Source: Lepas anatifera (Eukaryota > Arthropoda > Thecostraca > Lepadidae). From it: a DNA stretch of 64,000 bases. A program made the translations under genes and the position numbers. Below, in pieces: positions 21,283-32,507 of the stretch (its first letter is position 1; the number at the start of each line of letters is the position of its first letter). The notes beneath the pieces are model-generated. The model was not told where the DNA came from. It ran no database searches and was given only the letters and a program-made list of their open reading frames with translations. Where the stretch lies: positions 25,995 through 89,994 of the forward strand of contig JAOTON010000979.1 in assembly GCA_034440635.1 (NCBI GenBank), in the 5' to 3' direction.

Positions 21283-24200
21283 ATGACTGAGTTCAAAACA
21301 ATATCTGTTAACTGTAGAGGCCTTGGCACATTTAAGAAAAGAAAAGATGTTTTCATGCACTTACGAAAGTATAACGCGGATGTCTTGTTCCTACAGGATG
21401 TGCATGTTGCACGAGGAAACGAAAACAAATTCAGAAACGCTTGGGGAAGGGATGTCATTGTTTCACCCTTCACTAGTAACGCTCGTGGGGTAGCAATTTT
21501 ATCTGGTAGAACTCAAACTATCGATTTTTTCGATCCTGATATTGATCCTAACGGTAATTACATCATCTGCAAAGCTAAAATTATTGATCAAACTTACGTT
21601 CTTGTTTGCGTATATGGTCCAAATACCGACAGTCCACAATTTTACTTAGATATGAGTGATAAAATTTTAGAGAAGACTGAAAACGTGTTACCCATTATTA
21701 TGGCCGGAGATTTCAATTTAGTTTTTAGTCAAGAGTTGGATACCCGAAACTACTCGAGGGAAAACAATGTCAGATCCAGGCAAGAACTTTGTAACTTAAT
21801 GGAACGCCATGATCTTATAGATGTATATAGGCAGCTTAACCCATGCACCAAAAGGTTTACTTGGCGACGGCATGGGCCAGTTATAAAACAAGCTCGGCTT
21901 GATTTCTTTCTGCTGTCGAGAAACTCCTCGTCGAATGTAAAATATGTCGACATTAAACCAGGATATCGCACTGATCATTCACTTATAACCTTAGATCTTA
22001 CCATTAGCAACCAAACTAGAGGAAATGGCTGGTACAAATTTAATGTATCACTTCTAAAGGATATATCATATTCGCACAAAATGTTTACAGCCTTTGAGGA
22101 AGTAATTGATCAGTATGCGGCACCAGTTTATACGGCCGCCTACAAACACAGAGCTGACAACGTAGAGGACTTATATTTCACGATTGACGATGGCCTATTA
22201 TGGGAAACATTAATACTTAAACTAAGAACCGAGACCTTATCTTTTAGTATACACAAAGCTCGAGAAAGGAATAAGCTCGAAGGTGCACTGTGGAAAGACA
22301 TTGTTTCTTTAGAAAATAATCCTTCTGTTGCAGAAAGCAATGATAACGTGAGCTTTCTAAACAGAATCAAGGCACAACACGAAGAGCTAAGACGAACAAA
22401 ATTGTCAGGGTCTATTATAAGGTCTAGATGCCGGTGGTTCGAACAGGGTGAAAAACCAACAGCTTACTTTTGCAATCTTGAGAAGAGAAAATATGTTTCA
22501 AAAATAATTGCTTCGTTACATATTGATGGTGTTACATTAAATAAGCAGGAAGATATAATGGATGCCTTTGTGTCTCATTTCAGAAAACTCTTCGGACAGG
22601 GTCGAGAGCCCAGCCTGAAAGAAATGTCCCAACATATCAAAAATGAAAATTTCACTCGATTGAATGAAAGTCAAGTCGATGATCTAAAACAGCCAGTGTC
22701 TGCAGAAGAGTTAGGAATGGCTTTAAAACAAATGCAAAACTCAAAAACTCCTGGCTCAGATGGCTTTCCAGCAGAATTCTATAAATTTTTCTGGTTGCGC
22801 TTCAAATCCTTTTTCCTACGCTTATTCCAAAATTCTAATAGCATCGGAAACTTACCTCTCACCTTACGTGAAGGATTGATATGTTTGATACCGAAGAAAG
22901 ATAAACCTCAGAATTTAATTAAAGGATATCGGCCAATTACTCTCCTCAATGTTCCATATAAAATCATTTCTGGTGCGCTTGCCAATCGCATTAAAAATGT
23001 CCTTAGTACAATTTTAAAACCGGAGCAAACTGCTTTTCTTACTGGGCGCTTCATTGGTGATAATACTAGATTGATCTATGATCTGATACACGAACTTAAC
23101 TATGCTAAGGAAAAAGGTTTGCTTCTTGCTATAGATTTTGAGAATGCTTTTGATTCGATGAGTTGGAAGTTCGTGGAAGCCTCTCTTAAAGCCCGTTGCT
23201 TTCCTAAAAACATTATAAACTGGTTCAAAATGCTTCACCGGGAGACATTTTCCCGCGTTACCTACAACGGTCATCTCTCACAGCCAATATATCTCCAACG
23301 ATCTTGCAGGCAGGGTGACCCAGTCAGTTGTTATTTGTTTATTCTTGCTCTTGAACATCTTCTCGATAAAATAAGGTCCAACCAACACATTGGTGGGACT
23401 TGCATTCACCACAAAACCTACAAAATATCTGCATATGCGGATGACATTGTCTGTCTCCTGGACGGCAATATAAATAGCGTAAGAGCTTTATTTCACGACC
23501 TGGGAGAGTATGCAAAGTTTTCCGGTCTTCGACCTAATATAAGTAAATGTAAAGCAATGTGGATCGGTAAATGTCCTAACTCAATTAAAGTAAATGCTAT
23601 CAAGGAATGGAACTTTGCTTTCGAATGGGTCTCATCTATGAAAATCCTGGGAATTGTGTTTGAAAATATTTTGAGTGGTCTGCTCACCTTAAATTACGTA
23701 AACATTGTAGAAAAAGTGGAAAAAACTATAAGTTCGTGGCGGCAAAGAAACTTGACAATTATAGGGAAGGTGACATTAATCAAAACTATAATTCTTCCAC
23801 AGTTTACACACCTGTTCACTTCTCTTCCCAAACCCAATGAATTTATTTTGAAGAAGATCAATCGTATAATGTTTACTTTTCTATGGGGTGGTAAAACTGA
23901 GAAGATAAAACGTGTCACCACGACCCGAGATATAAGTCAGGGCGGGCTGCGTATGCCCGACTTAGACATTTATATACAATCACTAAAGTGTACTTGGGTC
24001 AAGAGACAGCTTCTCTCGGAACACCCCTGGGCTGCTCTTTTCTTGGATAGTGTGAGCAGAGACCGTACATTTTGGGAAAGAAACGAAAAGTCCCTGAAAA
24101 TATTTTCAACACAAGTTTCCAATGAATTCTGGAAAGAAGTTGTAATATCTTGGTCAGTAGTTTCTCGTATCTTCCCGATAATTGAGGAAGATCATTTAAA

Positions 24201-25053
24201 ATTAGGACTCTGGTACTCTAATGCTTCGACCAAATTTTCAACTTCGCGTATTGAGTCCTGGTATAAAAAGGGCATTATCAGGGTAGACGACCTGCTTGAT
24301 AGCAGTGGAAGACTTTTATCTTTTGATAATTTGCGAGAGCAGTATAGTATTTCAGGAATCCGAATGGATTATTTAGCGCTAACTCACTCTTTAAAGAACG
24401 AAGTTAAACAAGAATTAAACAAGGGAGCTTTACCTAAGCCAGTCATTCACCCATTGATCATGTTTTCCCTGTCGAAGGAAAGAGGCGCGAGTCATTGGTA
24501 TTGGCTCCTTATTAACGCCAAAGAGCAAGCCGATAAATTATGGGAGCTTTATTGGAACCGTCACTCTCCAGGCATATGCTGGGAGGAAAGTTACCTTGCC
24601 GTTAATCAGTGCTGCAATTATTCTTACTACGCTGCGCTTCACTACAAGATATTAACTAGAATTTGTTCAACAAACTTGTTGTTATATAGACATAAGATAG
24701 CAGAAAGTCCGCTATGTAATCGATGCGCAAACGACATAGAAACAGTAGAACATAAATTTTTTCTTTGTCCTAGAATCAGAGCCTTTTGGAGATCACTCGA
24801 ATCTTTACTTAGAACCTGGGGAGTAAACCAATGTTTCAATTTGACTTGTGTTATGTCTGGAGCAACGAAGAATCCTCTCGTGGATCACGCAATTATTCTT
24901 GCTAAATCAATGATACAAAATTCTGAAACCCCACCAAGTATTTTCGATTTCAAATCTAGATTAATGTTGGACAGAGACACTGAGCGATGTGCCGCATACA
25001 TCAGAGGAAATATGGAACAATTTAACAAGAAATGGGACTCTGTAAGGATCTGA
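21283..25053 (+). CDS. L1/Tx1-like LINE ORF2 (endonuclease - reverse transcriptase)
   Basis: An intact 1256-aa protein. Endonuclease, residues 1-240: VNCRGLG, FLQDVH, VYGPN, AGDFN, RLDFFLLS and TDHSLI, so the catalytic Asn/Glu-type/Asp/His set is present in order (the usual Glu position reads Gln in LQDVH; see findings). Reverse transcriptase, about 480-780: SDGFPAEF, LICLIPKKD, YRPITLLN, AIDFENAFDSMSW, RQGDPVSCYLF, and YADD with Y at 718. The C-terminal CCHC (C-x2-C-x8-H-x4-C) starts near 1145. It would perform target-primed reverse transcription in the nucleus. Confidence 0.92.
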   Translation: MTEFKTISVNCRGLGTFKKRKDVFMHLRKYNADVLFLQDVHVARGNENKFRNAWGRDVIVSPFTSNARGVAILSGRTQTIDFFDPDIDPNGNYIICKAKIIDQTYVLVCVYGPNTDSPQFYLDMSDKILEKTENVLPIIMAGDFNLVFSQELDTRNYSRENNVRSRQELCNLMERHDLIDVYRQLNPCTKRFTWRRHGPVIKQARLDFFLLSRNSSSNVKYVDIKPGYRTDHSLITLDLTISNQTRGNGWYKFNVSLLKDISYSHKMFTAFEEVIDQYAAPVYTAAYKHRADNVEDLYFTIDDGLLWETLILKLRTETLSFSIHKARERNKLEGALWKDIVSLENNPSVAESNDNVSFLNRIKAQHEELRRTKLSGSIIRSRCRWFEQGEKPTAYFCNLEKRKYVSKIIASLHIDGVTLNKQEDIMDAFVSHFRKLFGQGREPSLKEMSQHIKNENFTRLNESQVDDLKQPVSAEELGMALKQMQNSKTPGSDGFPAEFYKFFWLRFKSFFLRLFQNSNSIGNLPLTLREGLICLIPKKDKPQNLIKGYRPITLLNVPYKIISGALANRIKNVLSTILKPEQTAFLTGRFIGDNTRLIYDLIHELNYAKEKGLLLAIDFENAFDSMSWKFVEASLKARCFPKNIINWFKMLHRETFSRVTYNGHLSQPIYLQRSCRQGDPVSCYLFILALEHLLDKIRSNQHIGGTCIHHKTYKISAYADDIVCLLDGNINSVRALFHDLGEYAKFSGLRPNISKCKAMWIGKCPNSIKVNAIKEWNFAFEWVSSMKILGIVFENILSGLLTLNYVNIVEKVEKTISSWRQRNLTIIGKVTLIKTIILPQFTHLFTSLPKPNEFILKKINRIMFTFLWGGKTEKIKRVTTTRDISQGGLRMPDLDIYIQSLKCTWVKRQLLSEHPWAALFLDSVSRDRTFWERNEKSLKIFSTQVSNEFWKEVVISWSVVSRIFPIIEEDHLKLGLWYSNASTKFSTSRIESWYKKGIIRVDDLLDSSGRLLSFDNLREQYSISGIRMDYLALTHSLKNEVKQELNKGALPKPVIHPLIMFSLSKERGASHWYWLLINAKEQADKLWELYWNRHSPGICWEESYLAVNQCCNYSYYAALHYKILTRICSTNLLLYRHKIAESPLCNRCANDIETVEHKFFLCPRIRAFWRSLESLLRTWGVNQCFNLTCVMSGATKNPLVDHAIILAKSMIQNSETPPSIFDFKSRLMLDRDTERCAAYIRGNMEQFNKKWDSVRI

Positions 25054-25500
25054 AGGCCATCAAAAATTGAAAGTGTTTTACTTTGAGTGTTTCAAAATTC
25101 ACTGTGCCCAGAATATCTGTGTTTTGTGGAAGTCACTAGAAATATTGTTATTTTATTTGTTATTCCTAGGGAGACACGGCTTGTCTGTTATGACGTATTA
25201 TGTTGACACGTCATGTCCCTTTCAGATGCCGAATACCTGTTATTTTAGGTGGCATAGCGAAGATAGATCCTTGTGACTCGCTTGCGCCATTGTCATTTTA
25301 GGCTGCTAATTTCGATATAATAGGAGGGATTATAGAGAGAAAGAAGCATTACTAAGCTCATACGCGACCAAATACCGGTTACTTTGTGCGTTTTTTCTGT
25401 ATTCACCTGCCGGCCAGACTATTTGGAAATGTTACTCAATCGTGTGCGTACAATATGATCTGCTATGCTTCAAATAAAAAAAGAAAGAAGAAGAAAAAAA

Positions 25501-26492
25501 TTGCTGAAACGCGACCAGAACGTACGGAACCATGGCGACTCATCCCTGCACAATGCGATCTCGATCTGATGCGCCATAAAAAAGCAGCAACACTACCCTC
25601 AGAATTTCTGGCCTTAGCGCTGCGCAAAATCGGCTCCTATGCAGCTCATGCCCGGTTCTACACCGACGGCTCGAAGTCTACCGGCGGTGCTGGAAGCGCC
25701 TTTTTAGGGGAGGGACTGAGTCAGGGGTTTAGCCTACCAGGGTCTGTTTCGGTTTTTACCACAGAACTATATGCCATTCTCCGGGTTTTAAGACACATCA
25801 AGCGTTCTCAAGAGGATCGATGTCTTATCATAACGGACTCTGCTAGCTCACTGACAGCACTCCAATCTCATCACCCACAGCAAAACTGGCTTATACCATC
25901 TATAAGAAGGCTTCTGTCAGCGATCTCCTCCAGAGGGACTGATGTGCGCTTTCTTTGGGTACCGAGCCATATTGGAATTTCAGGGAACGAAAAAGTCGAT
26001 AAGGTTGCGAAAGAGGCGTCCGTACTACCCCCTTCGCGTCAGTTTAGGATTCCGGCTTCAGACCTCAAAGCATCGTTCAGAACACTACAGGAGACTGAAT
26101 GGCAGTCAAGGTGGGCTGCAGAGCCAGAGTGCTTTATGAAACGCCTGCGCACCTCCATTGAGAGATGGGAGTCGAGCAACAGAAAAAGCAGAAGAGAGGA
26201 GGTGGCCCTCTCTAGACTCCGCATCGGGCACTGTTATGCCACTCATGCCTACCACCTGAATAGCTCTACTCCTAACCTGTGTTTACATTGTGGCAACCGC
26301 CTTACTGTCCAGCATGTTTTATCCGAGGTAGACTGCTGTGACAATCTCAAAAGGCAAATGCGTCGATTCTTCCCATCGGTCTCTTTAGAGCAGTGTCTTG
26401 GAAACGATCCCGTCGTAGACATCAAAGACGTTTTATCTTACCTGAAAGAAATAAAGTTTGACATCGTTTATAGCCCTCACAGCACTTTTTAG
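25501..26492 (+). pseudogene. I-like LINE ORF2, 3' part: RNase H and C-terminal CCHC
   Basis: The frame resumes exactly after the duplicated target (IAET then RPERTE). The RNase H domain reads FYTDGSKSTGGAG (first Asp), TELYAI (Glu), ITDSASSL (second Asp) and WVPSHIGISGNEKVDKVAKE (His and last Asp). All catalytic positions are present. A C-terminal CLHCGNRLTVQHVL motif follows. This segment has no internal stop, but it is separated from its own reverse transcriptase by 6.2 kb and so cannot be expressed as part of ORF2. Confidence 0.88.
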
Positions 26493-26616
26493 CGGTGACA
26501 CCTCCGGCATAGAAAATTCATAGCTAACCAAGATCATTTTGAACTGACCTAACCTGACAATGCTGGGCACATATAGCCAAAGAAGCTGAAGTGCCCTTAA
26601 ACACCAATAATCATCA

Positions 26617-27623
26617 TTGGCCACATGAGCATCCCATTTCAAATTATCATCTACCAGGACACCTAAATACTTAACCACTTTTTCTTTTCCTATTTCGACT
26701 CCATTTAGTTTTATTTTTGTCAGTAAAGTCGCTTTTAGAATAAATTTGGTAGTGTGATTTCTCGGCGTTAAGCGATAGACGGTTTGATTGAAACCACTGC
26801 GTCACTTTTGGTAGAAGAGTGTTTATTTTTTGTTGCAAAAGGTTTTTATTTTCCGCTGTTACTACAATGGCTGTATCGTCGGCAAAATGATAAAAGACGG
26901 CCTGTTCCGAAACACGATATAAATCATTCACATATAGAATAAACAAAAAGTGGGCCCAATATCGAGCCCTGTGGTACTCCCGTGGTGACTATTTTCCGAT
27001 CTGAGAATATATCTTTAAATTTAGTCAATTGACACCTATTTTTCAGGTATGAACACACAATGTCATAAAGTTTTCCACGAACTCCAAGAAAGTGTAATTT
27101 TTCTAAGAGTATTCTGAAACTAACAGTATCAAATGCTTTTTTTAGATCTAGAAAAATTCCACAAGAAATCTCACCTCTTTCTAAACATTCCGTAACAGTG
27201 TCATATAAATGGGCAATTGGCATGTAGGAGCTATGTAGCTTACGAAATCAAAATTGTAATTTGTAAAGAATGTTGTTTGCGTCTAAATATTCAACTATGT
27301 ATTGATGTTATATCTTCTCCAGAATTTTAGAGAAGATTGGAAGTAAAGATATAGGTCGATAATTGTTGAACCTATCCTTGTCTCCAGATTTATGAATCGG
27401 AATAATCACCGCAATCTTTAGCAAATCTGGAAATATTCCAGTTGATAAGCAGAGATTAAAGAAGTGTGCCAAATTACTTAAACAACATTGGTATGTCGAT
27501 TTTAAGATCCTAGAACTTATCCTATCTATTCCTCCTCCAACAGCATTTAAAGACTTTATTATATTTTCGATTTGCTCATTATTTGTTAAGATATTATTCT
27601 GAAATACATCATATGTAGGGGGC
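26617..27623 (-). mobile_element. outer CR1/L2-like LINE, segment 2 (reverse transcriptase palm)
   Basis: In minus-strand order: a RPISLLPIFSKILEK block near 27340, then LDLKKAFDTVSFRILL near 27140, GVPQGSILGPL near 26985, FADDTAIVV near 26890 and VVKYLGVLVDDNLKWD near 26650. There is a stop after KILEK near 27316, another near 27245 and a frameshift near 26945, so it is dead. It lies between the Gypsy insertion and the I-like LINE, and both edges are target duplications. Confidence 0.88.
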
Positions 27624-27730
27624 TGTAAAGTCTTAGTTTCTTGGCTTGTCTTTATTGGGCCAACACATCTGAAAAGGAAGACAGTGTAATTATATCAGAC
27701 AGAGGTAGTAATTACATTCAAGACATTACA
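27624..27730 (-). repeat. Gypsy 3' LTR
   Basis: 107 bp, apparently identical to 32508-32614. Read on the element strand it contains a CCCAATAAAG polyadenylation signal. A purine-rich tract (GCGAGAGA) adjoins it internally at about 27731-27742 and probably primes plus-strand synthesis. Confidence 0.93.
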
Positions 27731-28107
27731 TCTCTCGCGGGCGCTACCGATTACGAAGGAAATGACAGTGCAACTATGTAAACAAGGCATGCGTCATGCA
27801 ATTGCATGCGAAGTCTAGAAAACCAGGTTAACTGGTCAGGTACAAACGAGGAACGTACGGACAAGTCCATCTTGGCCTAAAACACCGAAATAAACGCAGT
27901 CGCACTTGCTGCATTACATCCCTCACGGGGCGTAATAAAATGAGAAAAAGAAGAGAGAAGAATACAGGTTCAGTACCATATATAACCACTAGTGGTACGG
28001 TTCTGAATGTAAAACAACGCATCTTTTGTGGCCTATGTCTATGAGCACAGCGAAACGTGGCTTAGCTGACCGTTCGCCAATGAGGGCTGCCATCCTTGGA
28101 GCCTATA
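27731..28107 (-). other. Gypsy 3' untranslated region
   Basis: 377 bp between the pol stop and the 3' LTR, non-coding. An ATTACATCYCTCRCGGG-like motif recurs at about 27726 and 27913, suggesting a remnant of an older LTR or polypurine-tract duplication. Confidence 0.6.
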
Positions 28108-31100
28108 TCACCCATCATAGTCCTGCAGGTACCGAGGAGGAACACCTCTTGTTGGTCTGGCTGACCTCCGGTAAACTCTGGTGTACATACCTGGTTCTTG
28201 ATCGCTTCTCCCTTCGGCTAGCTCACTCTCGTGTGTTGAGTGCTCGTTACCTTCCCCATCCACGGGAGTAGCCGTCTCGGGTTGGAACGACGCGCACGGT
28301 GAACGACGAATTTCCCTGAGACGCGTGCCGGGACTGCCTCTAGCCTCCTGCTGAACATGGTCCCTGACCCCAAGGTCAGTTACATGCGCTCTCTGCGTCA
28401 CCGCTGTCGGCGAATGAGCGTTCTTTGTGGGGTTGTTACGGTCTGGTTCCGCCGAGATATCAGGAACGGCTGCCTCGCGGTGTGATAGGTCCGTCGGCCA
28501 CCGCTGCTGGCGGTAGCGCCTACGACATGGGTCAAGGCACACCTTCTTGAAGCGTTGCGAGTCGCGGGTGACGACTTTCTGCCCACGGGATGCCGTGATT
28601 TGCGTTCCCCGCACCTTGTGCACCTGATAAGGTGCCGGGTCATACCACGGAGCTTTCTTAGTAGGCGTTTGGAGAAGGAGTACGGTATCTCCAACTCCAA
28701 TGTCATGTGGCCTGACCTTCGCCTTCTGGTCCTTGTAGAACTTTTGTGTGCGCTTGGAAGCGTCATGCTTGTCCTTGATGCGACTGCCATGTGTTGGCCC
28801 ATCTAGGTTCGGCAGTCTTACTTTGTAGGTGCGGTTAAACAGGACTTCTGCTGGTGCTCTACCAATACTGCTGTGTGGGGTGGCCCGGTACTGTCGTAGC
28901 AGTTTGTGCATTTCTTGCTCCGGGTTCTTCTGCTCGATGAAGGCGGTGTGCCAGGACTTCTTCAGTACTTTCATGAAATTTTCCGCCAGTCCGTTCGCTT
29001 CCGGGTCTTGTGGGGCTACCTGTCTGTGAGTGATGCCGGCCCAGCGCATGTACATGGAGAAGTCATGCCCGTTGAAGGGAGGGCCCCCGTCTGTTTTCAG
29101 AGAGTCCGGGAACCCATGAACTGAGAATATCTTGTCCAGCAATGGTATCGCCTTCGCACCACTGGTGCTACTGGTTATCTCAACGACTGGATACCGGGAG
29201 TATTCGTCTATCACGACCAGAAGGTACTCCCCACTAGGCGTCGGTCCGTAGAAATCTGCATCCACGTGCTGCCACGGCCGGCCTGGGAGCTGAGACGGCT
29301 TGAGTGGGTCCCGCACTGGGCTCCGTGTAGAGGCCTGGCACCCCAGACAGCCAGACACCTTTTTCTCCACCCGCTTGTCCATGCCTGGAAACCAGACCTT
29401 AGAGCGTAGCAGCTGTTTGCATTTTACCACTCCTTGATGTCCTTCGTGTGCGAGATCAACCACGAGGGCCCGCAGACTCCCAGAGCCCGGATAAAGCTCC
29501 ACATCCGGTATGTAGAGTCGATCCTGGCGCAGTATCACACCACGCGCGTACGTGAGCTCTTGAAGCACTAAACGGAAGGGTTGGAGGCCGTCCTCTTTGT
29601 CGATGCGTCCCCGCTGGATGCAGCGTATAAGCTTCTGGCTGACCGGGTCCTCTGCAGTAGCCTGCTGGACGGTCTTCAGATCGACCGCGTCTGGCAGGTC
29701 ATCTGTGATGAGTGCACTTATGCATATCTCATCATCTGTTTCCAGATCCATCGCCTTAAGCGCCTGCTCCGCGTCAGTGTCCAGCGGGCACGGATGGCGT
29801 GACGCAAAGTCACAGGGGTTAGACTTGCCCGGGATGTGGTGCAATGTGAAGGTATATTCCTGGACCTTCAGTCTGTGTCGCTCAACGCGAGCGTTCCCGC
29901 GTCTTCCGTGGTTGTACACGGGCAGGAGGGGTCGATGGTCTGTGAAGCTCTCAAACTCGACTCCCAACAGGTAATGTCTGTGGTAGTTGATGCCCCAAGT
30001 CTGGGCCAGCGACTCCTTCTCAAACTGAGAGTAGTTTCTTTCTGTTGCCGTCAGGGCTCTACTTCCATGATCAACCGGTACCCAGGTCCCATCCGGCAGC
30101 TCTTGAAAGACACTGGAGGCGATGCCCTCGGGTCCAGCATCCGCGATGTGCTTGGTCGGCAGGCGAGGGTCAAATGCTCTCAGTGCGATGTCACTGGTCA
30201 TCGCCTTGATGATCTCTTGATAGGATCTCTCACAGTCGGCAGACCATTCGAATCTTCTACCCTTGTGGGTCAACTCGCGGAGTGGTTTCGTGATCTGCGC
30301 GTATGCTCGCTCTGTGTCGAACATGAACTTAGCGTTGAACTGGCAGGCCTGCAGGAAGCTCTTCACATCATCGCTGGACTCAGGGCGCCCTGCTGTCGTA
30401 ATGGCTGCTAGCTTGTTTGGGTCTGCGGACATGCCTGAACTCGAGAACACCCATCCGAACCAGGTGACGGACGTGGAGCCGAACGTGCACTTCTCACGCC
30501 GCAGGGTCAGGCCGCACTCTTCTAGTCGGGTCAGGCACTTGTCGAGGTTAGCCAGATGCTCTTCTGGTGTCTTACCCCAGACCAGGATGTTGTCGTGGAT
30601 CGACACACAGCAGGGGAGTCCGTGGAGGGCCTGGCTGACGCGCTCATGGAACAGGTCGGGGGGCTGGACTGGGCCCGAAGAAGAGTACCTTGAAGCGATG
30701 TAGCCCTTCATGTGTTCGGAAGGTGGAGATGGGTCTGGAGTTCTCCGCGAGCGCAACTTGATGAAATCCGTGCTTGAGGTCCATCTCCGTAAACCTGGTT
30801 GCTCCCTTCAGCTGGTGTCTCATCTCTTGGATTGTGATCACATGTTTCTTCGTGGTCTTGAGAGCCTTGTTTGCCGCCCGCATGTCAACATTCATGCGGA
30901 TTTGGCCTTGTTCCTTTTTCTCTGTGATGACTACATTAGAGATCCACTGAGAAGATTCGTTGGGTGGCACATCTTCAATCTTGTCGGACTGACGTAGTTC
31001 ATTGAGGTGTTGGCTGAGGCGTTCTTGGTAGGCGAGGGGTATGCCTCTGTACGGAGCGGATACCGGGGTCACTTTTTCATCGATGTGGAAGTGCACCTCT

Positions 31101-32464
31101 TGCCCAGCCAGTACACCTACTCCCTCAAAGACGCGTTTGTGCCGATGGAGGACTTCTTTGACTGCTTGTTTCTCTTCCTCGGACACAGGTTTTGGTGGGA
31201 TGACCTTAGTGGTCACCTTTATGCCGGCGTCGCGAAGGGAGCTGGTGATGCCTGCCACCTCCTGTTCGTATCCACTGCCCTTGTGTATCTCTAAGATACC
31301 GAGGGCTTTTGCATCAGCATCTCCTAGCAGGGGCTCGACGTTGTGTCCCTCTATGACATAGACGGTTGCGTCTGTGCGGGCTCCCGCGGCGGTCTGTAGT
31401 ACAGATCGGACTTGCCCACGAACCTGGAGGTGGGTGCTTGTGCCGTATGGCCGGAACCGTAAATCACTTGGTTGTAGCGGCCCCATACTCTCTTCGTACC
31501 GGTCCATAGGCAGTAGCGTTTTGCTACATCCGGAGTCGACAAAGAAGTCGAGAGTGGTCCCATTCAACTTCACAGTCACCTTATTTTCGTGCTGAGTTTG
31601 AAGCTTCCCAACTTCGACGACTCTCCCAACGTCTTCTTCCTCGCTGAAGTGATAGTCTTCGACTCGGCGTACTCCTTGCTTGGATGACTGGCATGTGGCA
31701 GAACCCGCGAAGTGGTTTTTCTTTTGGCATGCAGCGCAGGTTTTGCCACTTGCTGGGCACTTTCCAGGCTCGTGTGGCCTGTAGTGGCTAGGGCAGTTTG
31801 GGCATTTCGGTCTGTTGCTTCGCGAAGGGGTTGTTCTGCTACTGTACTTCCCTCTTTGGACCAGTCGTGCGACACTGACACTGTCATCTCCCGTGGTAAT
31901 TTCGCTAGCTGAAGCGCGTGACTGTTCATAGCTGGTAGCGGCTCGGAGAAGGCCGGCATAGTCAAGGTCCTTAGCCAGAGCATCCTGTCTCAGTCGTTCA
32001 TCGGAGGTACCAAACACATACGCGTCCTTCTTTGCTCTGGAAGTTGTGTACGCCACAGTATCTAGTTGGCACTTGGAGGCCAGTTCATCTATTTCCTTGG
32101 CAAACTCGGTGACAGTTTTTGTCCCTTGTTTTGCGTGCATCAATTTATACATGGCCATCGTCAGGTTTACATGCTGATGACAGTGCGCGCGTATCTTGGC
32201 CAGTGCTGTCGTCAGGGTGTCCCTCTCGCCATTGTCATCATCGAGGTGGACTCCAGCCTCTTTCACGAACCTGCGGAACTCCTTACCACCCCAGAGGAGG
32301 AGGAGTTTGAGCTTCTGGTCTTGCGGCAAAGTGGTTACTGTATCGGCTAAAAGCTGGTGTTCTTCCAGCCAATCCTCGAAACGGTCGAGGAATTGGCTAG
32401 GATCAGTGCCGAGCTGGCAGGCTCGGCCCGCTTTGGCTAGGGCAGCGTCAACACCGTCAGCCAT
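28108..32464 (-). CDS. Gypsy gag-pol polyprotein (single-frame type, one frameshift)
   Basis: It starts at the ATG whose complement is 32462-32464. Gag covers residues 1-220. Cys/His-rich knuckles lie at about 221-258 (CPNC, CAACQKKNHF). A retropepsin-like FVDSGCSKTLL lies near 308-318. Reverse transcriptase starts near 430 (SQWISNVVITEKK, EMDLKHGFHQVAL). At about 30662 an extra C in a run of six shifts the frame, and the other frame carries the rest to 28108. The catalytic box reads SIHDNILVWG (30589-30597 encodes HDN). RNase H has IADAGPEG, EKESLAQ and TDHRPLL. Integrase has an HHCC finger (HEGHQG to CLGC) and DDE residues (DADFYGP, KTDGGPP, NGLAENF). Gag and pol appear to be one frame, with no separate slippage site. 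Confidence 0.9.
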
Positions 32465-32488
32465 GGCGATCGCAGTTCACGTGCTATC

Positions 32489-32507
32489 CTTACACCTGGG
32501 TCGCCAG
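32489..32507 (-). promoter_or_regulatory. Gypsy primer-binding site
   Basis: On the element strand, TGGCGACCCAGGTGTAAGG starts one base after the 5' LTR. TGG complements a tRNA CCA end. A tRNA ending GGTCGCCA (arginine-type acceptor) would pair with the first eight bases; the tRNA identity is tentative. Confidence 0.6.

Larger units (their letters stand above)
19307..25500 (+). mobile_element. full-length L1/Tx1-clade LINE
   Basis: A 6.19-kb non-LTR retrotransposon. The target duplication TTGCTGAAACGC lies at 19295-19306 and 25501-25512 (two further A's are ambiguous with the tail). It ends in an A-rich tail (AAATAAAAAAAGAAAGAAGA onward). It has a 430-bp 5' UTR, ORF1, a 514-bp inter-ORF spacer, ORF2 and a 450-bp 3' UTR. 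Both frames are uninterrupted, which makes it the youngest LINE here and possibly still capable of movement. Clade assignment rests on the reverse-transcriptase motifs (SDGFPAEFYKFFW, GYRPITLLN, YADD) and the C-terminal CCHC. Confidence 0.93.
13504..26616 (+). mobile_element. I/Nimb-like LINE inserted in outer LINE, itself split by an L1/Tx1 element
   Basis: A plus-strand non-LTR retrotransposon has a 5' UTR (13504-14524), a gag-like ORF1, and an ORF2 with endonuclease, reverse transcriptase and RNase H. It ends in a short AT-rich tail (CACCAATAATCATCA). It is flanked by a 14-bp target duplication, TTGGCCACATGAGC (13490-13503 and 26617-26630). RNase H downstream of the reverse transcriptase with CCHC knuckles in ORF1 is typical of the I group. 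ORF2 has a stop and at least two frameshifts, so this copy is dead. Positions 19307-25500 are a later insertion. Confidence 0.9.
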
